NCBI GenBank assembly: GCA_027186245.1
Contig: CP114483.1
Location: 14,900,220-14,964,219, forward strand
DNA: 64,000 nt
Source: Coriaria nepalensis
Taxonomy: Eukaryota > Streptophyta > Magnoliopsida > Cucurbitales > Coriariaceae
Reading direction: 5' to 3'
In this document: in pieces, positions 11,045 to 25,350 of the stretch
How the letters are laid out: each line of letters opens with the position of its first letter
Position numbering within the stretch: the first letter of the stretch is position 1
The notes under the pieces: model-generated
The model's input: only the letters and a program-made list of their open reading frames with translations
The model's database searches: none
What the model was told of the DNA's origin: nothing
Translations under genes and position numbers: made by a program

Positions 11045-13988
11045 ATGCGTAGTTGCCTTCAGCAGATCAATTGCAAGTTATGCATGAAAGTCGTGTTTTA
11101 AATGCGAAAATAGAATTGGTTCGAAGTGCTTTTAAACAATTTAATGATCTGAAAAGACTGAATGATATGCTCTTTAAGGCTAAAATAATGCATTGTTGTA
11201 TTCAATACATTAATTGCAGGTTATGTAAGAAAATCATGTTTAAAGGGCAAAAATATAATTCGTTCGAATTCATAAATAATGATTTAATGACTAGAAGAGC
11301 CTCAATGACATGATTTTAACGCTAAGTAAATGTGTAGTTGCCTTCAATAGATCAATTGCAAGTTATGCACGAAAGTCATGTTTAAAAGGTGAATTTCGTC
11401 TGAAGTGATTTAAAATGATTTAATGAGTAAAAGAGATGCAATAATATGACTTTAACACTAAAAAAATGCATAGTTGCCTTCAGTAGATCAATTGCAAGTT
11501 CTTAATGAAAGTCGTGTTTTAAATGCGAAATAGAACTAGTTCGAAGTGCTTTCAAACAAATTAATGATCTGAAAAGACTGAATGATGTCCTCTTTAAGGC
11601 TAAAATAATGCATTGTTGTATTCAATAGATTAATTGCAGGTTATGTAAGAAAATCATGCTTGAAGGGCAAAAATATAATTCGTTCGAATTCATATATAAT
11701 GATTTAAGGACTGGAAGAGCCTGAATGACATGATTTTAACGCTAAGTAAATGTGTAGTTGCCTTCAATAGATCAACTGTAAGTTATGCACGAAAGTCATG
11801 TTTAAAAGGTGAATTTCGTCTGAAGTGATTTAGAATGATTTAATGAGTAAAAGAGATGCAATAATATGACTTTAACACTAAAAAAATGCATAGTTGCCTT
11901 CAGTAGATCAGTTGCTAGTTATGAATGAAAGTCGTGTTTTAAATGCGGAAATAGAACTAGTTCGAAGTGCTTCCAAACAAATTAATGATCTGCAAAGACT
12001 GAATGATGTCCTCTTTAAGGCTAAAATAATGCATTGTTGTATTGAATAGATTAATTGCAGGTTATGTAAGAAAATCATGCTTGAAGGGCAAAAATATAAT
12101 TCGTTCGAATTCATATATAATGATTTAATGACTAGAAGAGCCTGAATGACGTGATTTTAACGCTAAGTAAATGTATAGTTTCCTTCAATAGATCAACTGC
12201 AAGTTATGCACGAAAGTCATGTTTAAAAGGTGAATTTCGTCTGAAGTGATTTAAAATGATTTAATGAGTAAAAGAGATGCAATAATATGACTTTAACACT
12301 AAAAAAATGCGTAGTTGCCTTCAGCAGATCAATTGCAAGTTATGCATGAAAGTCGTGTTTTAAATGCGAAAATAGAATTGGTTCGAAGTGCTTTTAAACA
12401 ATTTAATGATCTGAAAAGACTGAATGATATGCTCTTTAAGGCTAAAATAATGCATTGTTGTATTCAATAGATTAATTGCAGGTTATGTAAGAAAATCATT
12501 TTTGAAGGGCAAAAATATAATTCGTTCGAATTCATATATAATGATTTAATGACTAGAAGAGCCTCAATGACATGATTTTAACGCTAAGTAAATGTGTAGT
12601 TGCCTTCAATAGATCAACTGCAAGTTATGCACGAAAGTCCTGTTTAAAAGGTGAATTTCGTCTGAAGTGATTTAAAATGATTTAATGAGTAAAAGAGATG
12701 CAATAATATGACTTTAACACTAAAAAAATGCGTAGTTGCCTTCAGCAGATCAATTGCAAGTTATGAATGAAAGTCGTGTTTTAAATGCGAAATAGAACTA
12801 GTTCGAAGTGCTTTCAAACAAATTAATGATCTGAAAAGACTGAATGATATGCTCTTTAAGGCTAAAATAATGCATTGTTGTATTCAATAGATTAATTGCA
12901 GGTTATGTAAGAAAAACATGTTTGAAGGGCAAAAATATAATTCGTTCGAATTCATATATAATGATTTAATGACTAGAAGAGCCTCAATGACATGATTTTA
13001 ACGCTAAGTAAATGTGTAGTTGCCTTCAATAGATCAATTGCAAGTTATGCACGAAAGTCATGTTTAAAAGGTGAATTTCGTCTGAAGTGATTTAAAATGA
13101 TTTAATGAGTAAAAGAGATGCAATAATATGACTTTAACACTAAAAAAATGCATAGTTGCCTTCAGTAGATCAATTGCAAGTTCTTAATGAAAGTCGTGTT
13201 TTAAATGCGAAATAGAACTAGTTCGAAGTGCTTTCAAACAAATTAATGATCTGAAAAGACTGAATGATGTCCTCTTTAAGGCTAAAATAATGCATTGTTG
13301 TATTCAATAGATTAATTGCAGGTTATGTAAGAAAATCATGCTTGAAGGGCAAAAATATAATTCGTTCGAATTCATATATAATGATTTAAGGACTGGAAGA
13401 GCCTGAATGACAAGATTTTAACGCTAAGTAAATGTATAGTTGCCTTCAATAGATCAACTGTAAGTTATGCACGAAAGTCATGTTTAAAAGGTGAATTTCG
13501 TCTGAAGTGATTTAGAATGATTTAATGAGTAAAAGAGATGCAATAATATGACTTTAACACTAAAAAAATGCATAGTTGCCTTCAGTAGATCAGTTGCAAG
13601 TTATGAATGAAAGTCGTGTTTTAAATGCGGAAATAGAACTAGTTCGAAGTGCTTCCAAACAAATTAATGATCTGCAAAGACTGAATGATGTCCTCTTTAA
13701 GGCTAAAATAATGCATTGTTGTATTGAATAGATTAATTGCAGGTTATGTAAGAAAATCATGCTTGAAGGGCAAAAATATAATTCGTTCGAATTCATATAT
13801 AATGATTTAATGACTAGAAGAGCCTGAATGACATGATTTTAACGCTAAGTAAATGTATAGTTTCCTTCAATAGATCAACTGCAAGTTATGCACGAAAGTC
13901 ATGTTTAAAAGGTGAATTTCGTCTGAAGTGATTTAAAATGATTTAATGAGTAAAAGAGATGCAATAATATGACTTTAACACTAAAAAA
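11045..13988 (+). repeat. 7-mer HOR copy 2, 2944 bp
   Basis: Same seven monomers in the same order and total length as the preceding copy. By eye it differs from copy 1 at only a couple of bases (AACACTAAAAAAATG at e, GACTAGAAGAGCC at c'), so identity is well above 99%. Such similarity between neighbouring HOR units, while monomers within the unit differ at many more sites, is the classic sign of recent amplification of the whole HOR. Confidence 0.9.
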
Positions 13989-16931
13989 ATGCGTAGTTGC
14001 CTTCAGCAGATCAATTGCAAGTTATGCATGAAAGTCGTGTTTTAAATGCGAAAATAGAATTGGTTCGAAGTGCTTTTAAACAATTTAATGATCTGAAAAG
14101 ACTGAATGATATGCTCTTTAAGGCTAAAATAATGCATTGTTGTATTCAATACATTAATTGCAGGTTATGTAAGAAAATCATGTTTAAAGGGCAAAAATAT
14201 AATTCGTTCGAATTCATAAATAATGATTTAATGACTAGAAGAGCCTCAATGACATGATTTTAACGCTAAGTAAATGTGTAGTTGCCTTCAATAGATCAAT
14301 TGCAAGTTATGCACGAAAGTCATGTTTAAAAGGTGAATTTCGTCTGAAGTGATTTAAAATGATTTAATGAGTAAAAGAGATGCAATAATATGACTTTAAC
14401 ACTAAAAAAATGCATAGTTGCCTTCAGTAGATCAATTGCAAGTTCTTAATGAAAGTCGTGTTTTAAATGCGAAATAGAACTAGTTCGAAGTGCTTTCAAA
14501 CAAATTAATGATCTGAAAAGACTGAATGATGTCCTCTTTAAGGCTAAAATAATGCATTGTTGTATTCAATAGATTAATTGCAGGTTATGTAAGAAAATCA
14601 TGCTTGAAGGGCAAAAATATAATTCGTTCGAATTCATATATAATGATATAAGGACTGGAAGAGCCTGAATGACATGATTTTAACGCTAAGTAAATGTGTA
14701 GTTGCCTTCAATAGATCAACTGTAAGTTATGCACGAAAGTCATGTTTAAAAGGTGAATTTCGTCTGAAGTGATTTAGAATGATTTAATGAGTAAAAGAGA
14801 TGCAATAATATGACTTTAACACTAAAAAAATGCATAGTTGCCTTCAGTAGATCAGTTGCTAGTTATGAATGAAAGTCGTGTTTTAAATGCGGAAATAGAA
14901 CTAGTTCGAAGTGCTTCCAAACAAATTAATGATCTGCAAAGACTGAATGATGTCCTCTTTAAGGCTAAAATAATGCATTGTTGTATTGAATAGATTAATT
15001 GCAGGTTATGTAAGAAAATCATGCTTGAAGGGCAAAAATATAATTCGTTCGAATTCATATATAATGATTTAATGACTAGAAGAGCCTGAATGACGTGATT
15101 TTAACGCTAAGTAAATGTATAGTTTCCTTCAATAGATCAACTGCAAGTTATGCACGAAAGTCATGTTTAAAAGGTGAATTTCGTCTGAAGTGATTTAAAA
15201 TGATTTAATGAGTAAAAGAGATGCAATAATATGACTTTAACACTAAAAAAATGCGTAGTTGCCTTCAGCAGATCAATTGCAAGTTATGCATGAAAGTCGT
15301 GTTTTAAATGCGAAAATAGAATTGGTTCGAAGTGCTTTTAAACAATTTAATGATCTGAAAAGACTGAATGATATGCTCTTTAAGGCTAAAATAATGCATT
15401 GTTGTATTCAATAGATTAATTGCAGGTTATGTAAGAAAATCATTTTTGAAGGGCAAAAATATAATTCGTTCGAATTCATATATAATGATTTAATGACTAG
15501 AAGAGCCTCAATGACATGATTTTAACGCTAAGTAAATGTGTAGTTGCCTTCAATAGATCAACTGCAAGTTATGCACGAAAGTCCTGTTTAAAAGGTGAAT
15601 TTCGTCTGAAGTGATTTAAAATGATTTAATGAGTAAAAGAGATGCAATAATATGACTTTAACACTAAAAAAATGCGTAGTTGCCTTCAGCAGATCAATTG
15701 CAAGTTATGAATGAAAGTCGTGTTTTAAATGCGAAATAGAACTAGTTCGAAGTGCTTTCAAACAAATTAATGATCTGAAAAGACTGAATGATATGCTCTT
15801 TAAGGCTAAAATAATGCATTGTTGTATTCAATAGATTAATTGCAGGTTATGTAAGAAAAACATGTTTGAAGGGCAAAAATATAATTCGTTCGAATTCATA
15901 TATAATGATTTAATGACTAGAAGAGCCTCAATGACATGATTTTAACGCTAAGTAAATGTGTAGTTGCCTTCAATAGATCAATTGCAAGTTATGCACGAAA
16001 GTCATGTTTAAAAGGTGAATTTCGTCTGAAGTGATTTAAAATGATTTAATGAGTAAAAGAGATGCAATAATATGACTTTAACACTAAAAAAATGCATAGT
16101 TGCCTTCAGTAGATCAATTGCAAGTTCTTAATGAAAGTCGTGTTTTAAATGCGAAATAGAACTAGTTCGAAGTGCTTTCAAACAAATTAATGATCTGAAA
16201 AGACTGAATGATGTCCTCTTTAAGGCTAAAATAATGCATTGTTGTATTCAATAGATTAATTGCAGGTTATGTAAGAAAATCATTTTTGAAGGGCAAAATA
16301 TAATTCGTTCGAATTCATATATAATGATTTAAGGACTGGAAGAGCCTGAATGACAAGATTTTAACGCTAAGTAAATGTATAGTTGCCTTCAATAGATCAA
16401 CTGTAAGTTATGCACGAAAGTCATGTTTAAAAGGTGAATTTCGTCTGAAGTGATTTAGAATGATTTAATGAGTAAAAGAGATGCAATAATATGACTTTAA
16501 CACTAAAAAAATGCATAGTTGCCTTCAGTAGATCAGTTGCAAGTTATGAATGAAAGTCGTGTTTTAAATGCGGAAATAGAACTAGTTCGAAGTGCTTCCA
16601 AACAAATTAATGATCTGCAAAGACTGAATGATGTCCTCTTTAAGGCTAAAATAATGCATTGTTGTATTGAATAGATTAATTGCAGGTTATGTAAGAAAAT
16701 CATGCTTGAAGGGCAAAAATATAATTCGTTCGAATTCATATATAATGATTTAATGACTAGAAGAGCCTGAATGACATGATTTTAACGCTAAGTAAATGTA
16801 TAGTTTCCTTCAATAGATCAACTGCAAGTTATGCACGAAAGTCATGTTTAAAGGCCGAATTTCGTTCGAAGTGATTTAGAATGATTTAATGAGTAAAAGA
16901 GATGCAATAATATGACTTTAACACTAAAAAA
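13989..16931 (+). repeat. 7-mer HOR copy 3, 2943 bp, with private changes
   Basis: Same order as copies 1 and 2. Private changes: GATATAAGGACTGG in b (about 14647). In b' (16281-16300), CATTTTTGAAG replaces CATGCTTGAAG and one A is lost in GGGCAAAATATA. There is also a cluster of substitutions in the C block of c' (16853-16866). From 15989 this copy corresponds to window base 1 in the ~16 kb super-repeat, so it belongs both to the 7-mer array and to the left edge of the second super-repeat copy. Confidence 0.88.
16853..16880 (+). other. Clustered substitution patch in a C block
   Basis: The usual TTTAAAAGGTGAATTTCGTCTG is replaced by a version with AAGGCCGAAT followed by TTCGTTCGAAGTG. That is five changes in about 15 bases without a length change, plus TTAGAATG for TTAAAATG just after. 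All other copies of this monomer lack it. The new TTCGTTCGAA equals the word in block B, so a short conversion from block B is possible; a local consensus error in the assembly is the alternative. Confidence 0.7.
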
Positions 16932-18614
16932 ATGCGTAGTTGCCTTCAGCAGATCAATTGCAAGTTATGCATGAAAGTCGTGTTTTAAATGCGAAAATAG
17001 AATTGGTTCGAAGTGCTTTTAAACAATTTAATGATCTGAAAAGACTGAATGATATGCTCTTTAAGGCTAAAATAATGCATTGTTGTATTCAATACATTAA
17101 TTGCAGGTTATGTAAGAAAATCATGTTTAAAGGGCAAAAATATAATTCGTTCGAATTCATAAATAATGATTTAATGACTAGAAGAGCCTCAATGACATGA
17201 TTTTAACGCTAAGTAAATGTGTAGTTGCCTTCAATAGATCAATTGCAAGTTATGCACGAAAGTCATGTTTAAAAGGTGAATTTCGTCTGAAGTGATTTAA
17301 AATGATTTAATGAGTAAAAGAGATGCAATAATATGACTTTAACACTAAAAAAATGCATAGTTGCCTTCAGTAGATCAATTGCAAGTTCTTAATGAAAGTC
17401 GTGTTTTAAATGCGAAATAGAACTAGTTCGAAGTGCTTTCAAACAAATTAATGATCTGAAAAGACTGAATGATGTCCTCTTTAAGGCTAAAATAATGCAT
17501 TGTTGTATTCAATAGATTAATTGCAGGTTATGTAAGAAAATCATGCTTGAAGGGCAAAAATATAATTCGTTCGAATTCATATATAATGATTTAAGGACTG
17601 GAAGAGCCTGAATGACAAGATTTTAACGCTAAGTAAATGTATAGTTGCCTTCAATAGATCAACTGTAAGTTATGCACGAAAGTCATGTTTAAAAGGTGAA
17701 TTTCGTCTGAAGTGATTTAGAATGATTTAATGAGTAAAAGAGATGCAATAATATGACTTTAACACTAAAAAAATGCATAGTTGCCTTCAGTAGATCAGTT
17801 GCAAGTTATGAATGAAAGTCGTGTTTTAAATGCGGAAATAGAACTAGTTCGAAGTGCTTCCAAACAAATTAATGATCTGCAAAGACTGAATGATGTCCTC
17901 TTTAAGGCTAAAATAATGCATTGTTGTATTGAATAGATTAATTGCAGGTTATGTAAGAAAATCATGCTTGAAGGGTAAAAATATAATTCGTTCGAATTCA
18001 TATATAATGATTTAATGACTAGAAGAGCCTGAATGACGTGATTTTAACGCTAAGTAAATGTATAGTTTCCTTCAATAGATCAACTGCAAGTTATGCACGA
18101 AAGTCATGTTTAAAAGGTGAATTTCGTCTGAAGTGATTTAAAATGATTTAATGAGTAAAAGAGATGCAATAATATGACTTTAACACTAAAAAAATGCGTA
18201 GTTGCCTTCAGCAGATCAATTGCAAGTTATGCATGAAAGTCGTGTTTTAAATGCGAAAATAGAATTGGTTCGAAGTGCTTTTAAACAATTTAATGATCTG
18301 AAAAGACTGAATGATATGCTCTTTAAGGCTAAAATAATGCATTGTTGTATTCAATAGATTAATTGCAGGTTATGTAAGAAAATCATGTTTGAAGGGCAAA
18401 AATATAATTCGTTCGAATTCATATATAATGATTTAATGACTAGAAGAGCCTCAATGACATGATTTTAACGCTAAGTAAATGTGTAGTTGCCTTCAATAGA
18501 TCAACTGCAAGTTATGCACGAAAGTCATGTTTAAAAGGTGAATTTCGTCTGAAGTGATTTAAAATGATCTAATGAGTAAAAGAGATGCAATAATATGACT
18601 TTAACACTAAAAAA
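16932..18614 (+). repeat. Second copy of the transitional block a-b'-c''-d'
   Basis: Monomer starts at 16932, 17353, 17773 and 18194 lie exactly 15,987 bp after 945, 1366, 1786 and 2207. The private marks are shared, including GAAGGGTAAAA in c'' and the GATCTAATG end of d'. It leads directly into the next 8-mer HOR, as in the first copy. Confidence 0.9.
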
Positions 18615-21600
18615 ATGCATAGTTGCCTTCAGTAGATCAATTGCAAGTTATGAATGAAAGTCATGTTTTAAATGCGAAAATAGAACTAGTTCGAAGTGCT
18701 TCCAAACAAATTAATGATCTACAAAGACTGAATGATGTCCTCTTTAAGGCTAAAATAATGCATTGTTGTATTCAATAGATTAATTGCAGGTTATGTAAGA
18801 AAATCATGTTTGAAGGGCGAAAATATAATTCGTTCGAATTCATATATAATGATTTAATGACTAGAAGAGCCTCAATGACATGATTTTAACGCTAAGTAAA
18901 TGTGTAGTTGCCTTCGATAGATCAACTGCAAGTTATGCACGAAAGTCATGTTTAAAAGGTGAATTTTGTCTGAAGTGATTTAAAATGATTTAATGAGTAA
19001 AAGAGATGCAATAATATGACTTGAACACTAAAAAAATGCATGGTTGCTTTCAGTAGATCAATTGCAAGTTATGCATGAAAGTCGTGTTTTAAATGCGAAA
19101 ATAGAATTGGTTCGAAGTGCTTTCAAACAAATTAATGCTCTGAAAAGACTGAATGATGTCCTCTTTAAAGCTAAAATAATGCATTGTTGTATTCAATAGA
19201 TTAATTGCAGGATATGTAAGAAAATCATGCTTGAAGGGCAAAAATATAATTCGTTCGAATTCATATATAATGATTTAATGACTGGAAGAGCCTGAATGAC
19301 GAGATTTTAACGCTAAGTAAATGTGTAGTTGCCTTCAATAGATCAACTGTAAGTTATGCACGAAAGTCATGTTTAAAAGGTGAATTTCGTCTGAAGTAAT
19401 TTAGAATGATTTAATGAGTAAAAGAGATGCAATAATATGACTTTAACACTAAAAAAAGGCATAGTTGCCTTCAGTAGATCAATTGCAAGTTATGAATGAA
19501 AGTCGTGTTTTAAATGCGAAAATAGAACTAGTTCGAAGTGCTTCCAAACAAATTAATGATCTGCAAAGACTGAATGATGTCCTCTTTAAGGCTAAAATAA
19601 TGCATTGTTGTATTCAATAGATTAATTGCAGGTTATGTAAGAAAATCATGCTTGAAGGGCAAAAATATAATTCGTTCGAATTCATATATAATGATTTAAT
19701 GACTAGAAGAGCCTGAATGACATGATTTTAACGCTAAGTAAATGTATAGTTGCCTTCAATAGATCAACTGCAAATTGTGCACGAAAGTCATGTTTAAAAG
19801 GTGAATTTCGTCTGAAGTGATTTAAAATGATTTAATGAGTAAAAGAGATGCAATAATATGACTTTAACACTAAAAAAATGCGTAGTTGCCTTCAGCAGAT
19901 CAATTGCAAGTTATGCATGAAAGTCGTGTTTTAAATGCGAAAATAGAATTGGTTCGAAGTGCTTTTAAACATTTTAATGATCTGAAAAGACTGAATGATA
20001 TGCTCTTTAAGGCTAAAATAATGCATTGTTGTATTCAATAGATTAATTGCAAGTTATGTAAGAAAATCATGTTTGAAGGGCAAAAATATAATTCGTTCGA
20101 ATTCATATATAATGATTTAATGACTAGAAGAGCCTCAATGACATGATTTTAACGCTAAGTAAATGTGTAGTTGCCTTCAATAGATCAACTGCAAGTTATG
20201 CACGAAAGTCATGTTTAAAAGGTGAATTTCGTCTGAAGTGATTTAAAATGATTTAATGAGTAAAAGAGATGCAATAATATGACTTTAACACTAAAAAAAT
20301 GCATAGTTGCCTTCAGTAGATCAATTGCAAGTTATGAATGAAAGTCGTGTTTTAAATGCGAAAATAGAACTAGTTCGAAGTGCTTCCAAACAAATTAATG
20401 ATCTGCAAAGACTGAATGATGTCCTCTTTAAGGCTAAAATAATGCATTGTTGTATTCAATAGATTAATTGCAAGTTATGTAAGAAAATCATGCTTGAAGG
20501 GCAAAAATATAATTCGTTCGAATTCATATATAATGATTTAATGACTGGAAGAGCCTGAATGACAAGATTTTAACGCTAAGTAAATGTATAGTTGCCTTCA
20601 ATAGATCAACTGTAAGTTATGCACGAAAGTCATGTTTAAAAGGGGAATTTTGTCTGAAGTGATTTAAAATGATTTAATGAGTAAAAGAGATGCAATAATA
20701 TGACTTGAACACTAAAAAAATGCATGGTTGCTTTCAGTAGATCAATTGCAAGTTATGCATGAAAGTCGTGTTTTAAATGCGAAAATAGAATTGGTTCGAA
20801 GTGCTTTCAAACAAATTAATGATCTGAAAAGACTGAATGATGTCCTCTTTAAGGCTAAAATAATGCATTGTTGTATTCAATAGATTAATTGCAAGTTATG
20901 TAAGAAAATCATGCTTGAAGGGCAAAAATATAATTCGTTCGAATTCATATATAATGATTTAATGACTGGAAGAGCCTGAATGACAAGATTTTAACGCTAA
21001 GTAAATGTATAGTTGCCTTCAATAGATCAACTATAAGTTATGCACGAAAGTCATGTTTAAAAGGTGAATTTCGTCTGAAGTGATTTAGAATGATTTAATG
21101 AGTAAAAGAGATGCAATAATATGACTTTAACACTAAAAAAATGCATAGTTGCCTTCAGTAGATCAATTGCAAGTTATGAATGAAAGTCGTGTTTTAAATG
21201 CGAAAATAGAACTAGTTCGAAGTGCTTCCAAACAAATTAATGATCTGCAAAGACTGAATGATGTCCTCTTTAAGGCTAAAATAATGCATTGTTGTATTCA
21301 ATAGATTAATTGTAGGTTATGTAAGAAAATCATGTTTGAAGGCCAAAAATATAATTCGTTCGAATTCATATATAATGATTTAATGACTAGAAAAGCCACA
21401 ATGACATGATTTTAAGGCTAAGTAAATGTATAGTTGCCTTCAATAGATCAACTGCAAGTTATGCACGAAAGTCATGTTTGAAAGGTGAATTTCGTCTGGA
21501 GTGATTTAAAATGATTTAATGAGTAAAAGAGATGCAATAATATGACTTTAACACTAAAAAAATGCATGGTTGCTTTCAGTAGATCAATTGCAAGTTATGC

Positions 21601-21982
21601 ATGAAAGTTGTGTTTTAAATGCGAAAATAGAATTGGTTCGAGATGCTTTTAAACAATTTAATGATCTGAAAAGACTGAATGATATGCTCTTTAAGGCTAA
21701 AATAATGCATTGTTGTATTCAATAAATTAATTGCAGGTTATGTAAGAAAATCATGTTTGAAGGGCAAAAATATAATTCGTTCGAATTCATATATAATGAT
21801 TTAATGACTAGAAGAGCCTCAATGACATGATTTTAACGCTAAGTAAATGTGTAGTTGCCTTCAATAGATCAACTGCAAGTTATGCACGAAAGTCATGTTT
21901 AAAAGGTGAATTTCGTCTGAAGTGATTTAAAATGATCTAATGAGTAAAAGAGATGCAATAATATGACTTTAACACTAAAAAA
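18615..21982 (+). repeat. 8-mer HOR copy in the second super-repeat, 3368 bp
   Basis: Orthologous in position (+15,987) to the unit at 2628. It shares that unit's private variants, including GGGCGAAAA with CATGTTTG in f, GCAAATTGTGCAC after h, AAACATTTTAATG in i, AAAAGGGGAATTTTG after j and AACTATAAG in k (21031). The m monomer still has ATGGTTGCTTTC, GGTTCGAGATGC and CAATAAATT. Confidence 0.9.
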
Positions 21983-24900
21983 ATGCATAGTTGCCTTCAG
22001 TAGATCAATTGCAAGTTATGAATGAAAGTCATGTTTTAAATGCGAAAATAGAACTAGTTCGAAGTGCTTCCAAACAAATTAATGATCTACAAAGACTGAA
22101 TGATGTCCTCTTTAAGGCTAAAATAATGCATTGTTGTATTCAATAGATTAATTGCAGGTTATGTAAGAAAATCATGCTTGAAGGGCGAAAATATAATTCG
22201 TTCGAATTCATATATAATGATTTAATGACTAGAAGAGCCTCAATGACATGATTTTAACGCTAAGTAAATGTGTAGTTGCCTTCGATAGATCAACTGCAAG
22301 TTATGCACGAAAGTCATGTTTAAAAGGTGAATTTTGTCTGAAGTGATTTAAAATGATTTAATGAGTAAAAGAGATGCAATAATATGACTTGAACACTAAA
22401 AAAATGCATGGTTGCTTTCAGTAGATCAATTGCAAGTTATGCATGAAAGTCGTGTTTTAAATGCGAAAATAGAATTGGTTCGAAGTGCTTTCAAACAAAT
22501 TAATGCTCTGAAAAGACTGAATGATGTCCTCTTTAAAGCTAAAATAATGCATTGTTGTATTCAATAGATTAATTGCAGGATATGTAAGAAAATCATGCTT
22601 GAAGGGCAAAAATATAATTCGTTCGAATTCATATATAATGATTTAATGACTGGAAGAGCCTGAATGACGAGATTTTAACGCTAAGTAAATGTGTAGTTGC
22701 CTTCAATAGATCAACTGTAAGTTATGCACGAAAGTCATGTTTAAAAGGTGAATTTCGTCTGAAGTAATTTAGAATGATTTAATGAGTAAAAGAGATGCAA
22801 TAATATGACTTTAACACTAAAAAAAGGCATAGTTGCCTTCAGTAGATCAATTGCAAGTTATGAATGAAAGTCGTGTTTTAAATGCGAAAATAGAACTAGT
22901 TCGAAGTGCTTCCAAACAAATTAATGATCTGCAAAGACTGAATGATGTCCTCTTTAAGGCTAAAATAATGCATTGTTGTATTCAATAGATTAATTGCAGG
23001 TTATGTAAGAAAATCATGCTTGAAGGGCAAAAATATAATTCGTTCGAATTCATATATAATGATTTAATGACTAGAAGAGCCTGAATGACATGATTTTAAC
23101 GCTAAGTAAATGTATAGTTGCCTTCAATAGATCAACTGCAAGTTGTGCACGAAAGTCATGTTTAAAAGGTGAATTTCGTCTGAAGTGATTTAAAATGATT
23201 TAATGAGTAAAAGAGATGCAATAATATGACTTTAACACTAAAAAAATGCGTAGTTGCCTTCAGCAGATCAATTGCAAGTTATGCATGAAAGTCGTGTTTT
23301 AAATGCGAAAATAGAATTGGTTCGAAGTGCTTTTAAACAATTTAATGATCTGAAAAGACTGAATGATATGCTCTTTAAGGCTAAAATAATGCATTGTTGT
23401 ATTCAATAGATTAATTGCAAGTTATGTAAGAAAATCATGTTTGAAGGGCAAAAATATAATTCGTTCGAATTCATATATAATGATTTAATGACTAGAAGAG
23501 CCTCAATGACATGATTTTAACGCTAAGTAAATGTGTAGTTGCCTTCAATAGATCAACTGCAAGTTATGCACGAAAGTCATGTTTAAAAGGTGAATTTCGT
23601 CTGAAGTGATTTAAAATGATTTAATGAGTAAAAGAGATGCAATAATATGACTTTAACACTAAAAAAATGCATAGTTGCCTTCAGTAGATCAATTGCAAGT
23701 TATGAATGAAAGTCGTGTTTTAAATGCGAAAATAGAACTAGTTCGAAGTGCTTCCAAACAAATTAATGATCTGCAAAGACTGAATGATGTCCTCTTTAAG
23801 GCTAAAATAATGCATTGTTGTATTCAATAGATTAATTGCAAGTTATGTAAGAAAATCATGCTTGAAGGGCAAAAATATAATTCGTTCGAATTCATATATA
23901 ATGATTTAATGACTGGAAGAGCCTGAATGACAAGATTTTAACGCTAAGTAAATGTATAGTTGCCTTCAATAGATCAACTGTAAGTTATGCACGAAAGTCA
24001 TGTTTAAAAGGGGAATTTTGTCTGAAGTGATTTAAAATGATTTAATGAGTAAAAGAGATGCAATAATATGACTTGAACACTAAAAAAATGCATGGTTGCT
24101 TTCAGTAGATCAATTGCAAGTTATGCATGAAAGTCGTGTTTTAAATGCGAAAATAGAATTGGTTCGAAGTGCTTTCAAACAAATTAATGATCTGAAAAGA
24201 CTGAATGATGTCCTCTTTAAGGCTAAAATAATGCATTGTTGTATTCAATAGATTAATTGCAAGTTATGTAAGAAAATCATGCTTGAAGGGCAAAAATATA
24301 ATTCGTTCGAATTCATATATAATGATTTAATGACTGGAAGAGCCTGAATGACAAGATTTTAACGCTAAGTAAATGTATAGTTGCCTTCAATAGATCAACT
24401 ATAAGTTATGCACGAAAGTCATGTTTAAAAGGTGAATTTCGTCTGAAGTGATTTAGAATGATTTAATGAGTAAAAGAGATGCAATAATATGACTTTAACA
24501 CTAAAAAAATGCATAGTTGCCTTCAGTAGATCAATTGCAAGTTATGAATGAAAGTCGTGTTTTAAATGCGAAAATAGAACTAGTTCGAAGTGCTTCCAAA
24601 CAAATTAATGATCTGCAAAGACTGAATGATGTCCTCTTTAAGGCTAAAATAATGCATTGTTGTATTCAATAGATTAATTGTAGGTTATGTAAGAAAATCA
24701 TGTTTGAAGGCCAAAAATATAATTCGTTCGAATTCATATATAATGATTTAATGACTAGAAAAGCCACAATGACATGATTTTAAGGCTAAGTAAATGTATA
24801 GTTGCCTTCAATAGATCAACTGCAAGTTATGCACGAAAGTCATGTTTGAAAGGTGAATTTCGTCTGGAGTGATTTAAAATGATTTAATGAGTAAAAGAGA

Positions 24901-25350
24901 TGCAATAATATGACTTTAACACTAAAAAAATGCATGGTTGCTTTCAGTAGATCAATTGCAAGTTATGCATGAAAGTTGTGTTTTAAATGCGAAAATAGAA
25001 TTGGTTCGAGATGCTTTTAAACAATTTAATGATCTGAAAAGACTGAATGATATGCTGTTTAAGGCTAAAATAATGCATTGTTGTATTCAATAAATTAATT
25101 GCAGGTTATGTAAGAAAATCATGTTTGAAGGGCAAAAATATAATTCGTTCGAATTCATATATAATGATTTAATGACTAGAAGAGCCTCAATGACATGATT
25201 TTAACGCTAAGTAAATGTGTAGTTGCCTTCAATAGATCAACTGCAAGTTATGCACGAAAGTCATGTTTAAAAGGTGAATTTCGTCTGAAGTGATTTAAAA
25301 TGATCTAATGAGTAAAAGAGATGCAATAATATGACTTTAACACTAAAAAA
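21983..25350 (+). repeat. 8-mer HOR copy, 3368 bp
   Basis: Begins a complete f-to-m unit. Its f-g-h-i-j part is the positional match of the truncated unit at 5996-8018 and shares CATGCTTGAAGGGCG in f and GCAAGTTGTGCAC after h. Here the unit continues through k, l and m instead of switching family. AAAAGGGG lies at 24006, exactly 3368 bp after 20638. The m monomer has a private GATATGCTGTTTAAGG near 25055. Confidence 0.9.
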
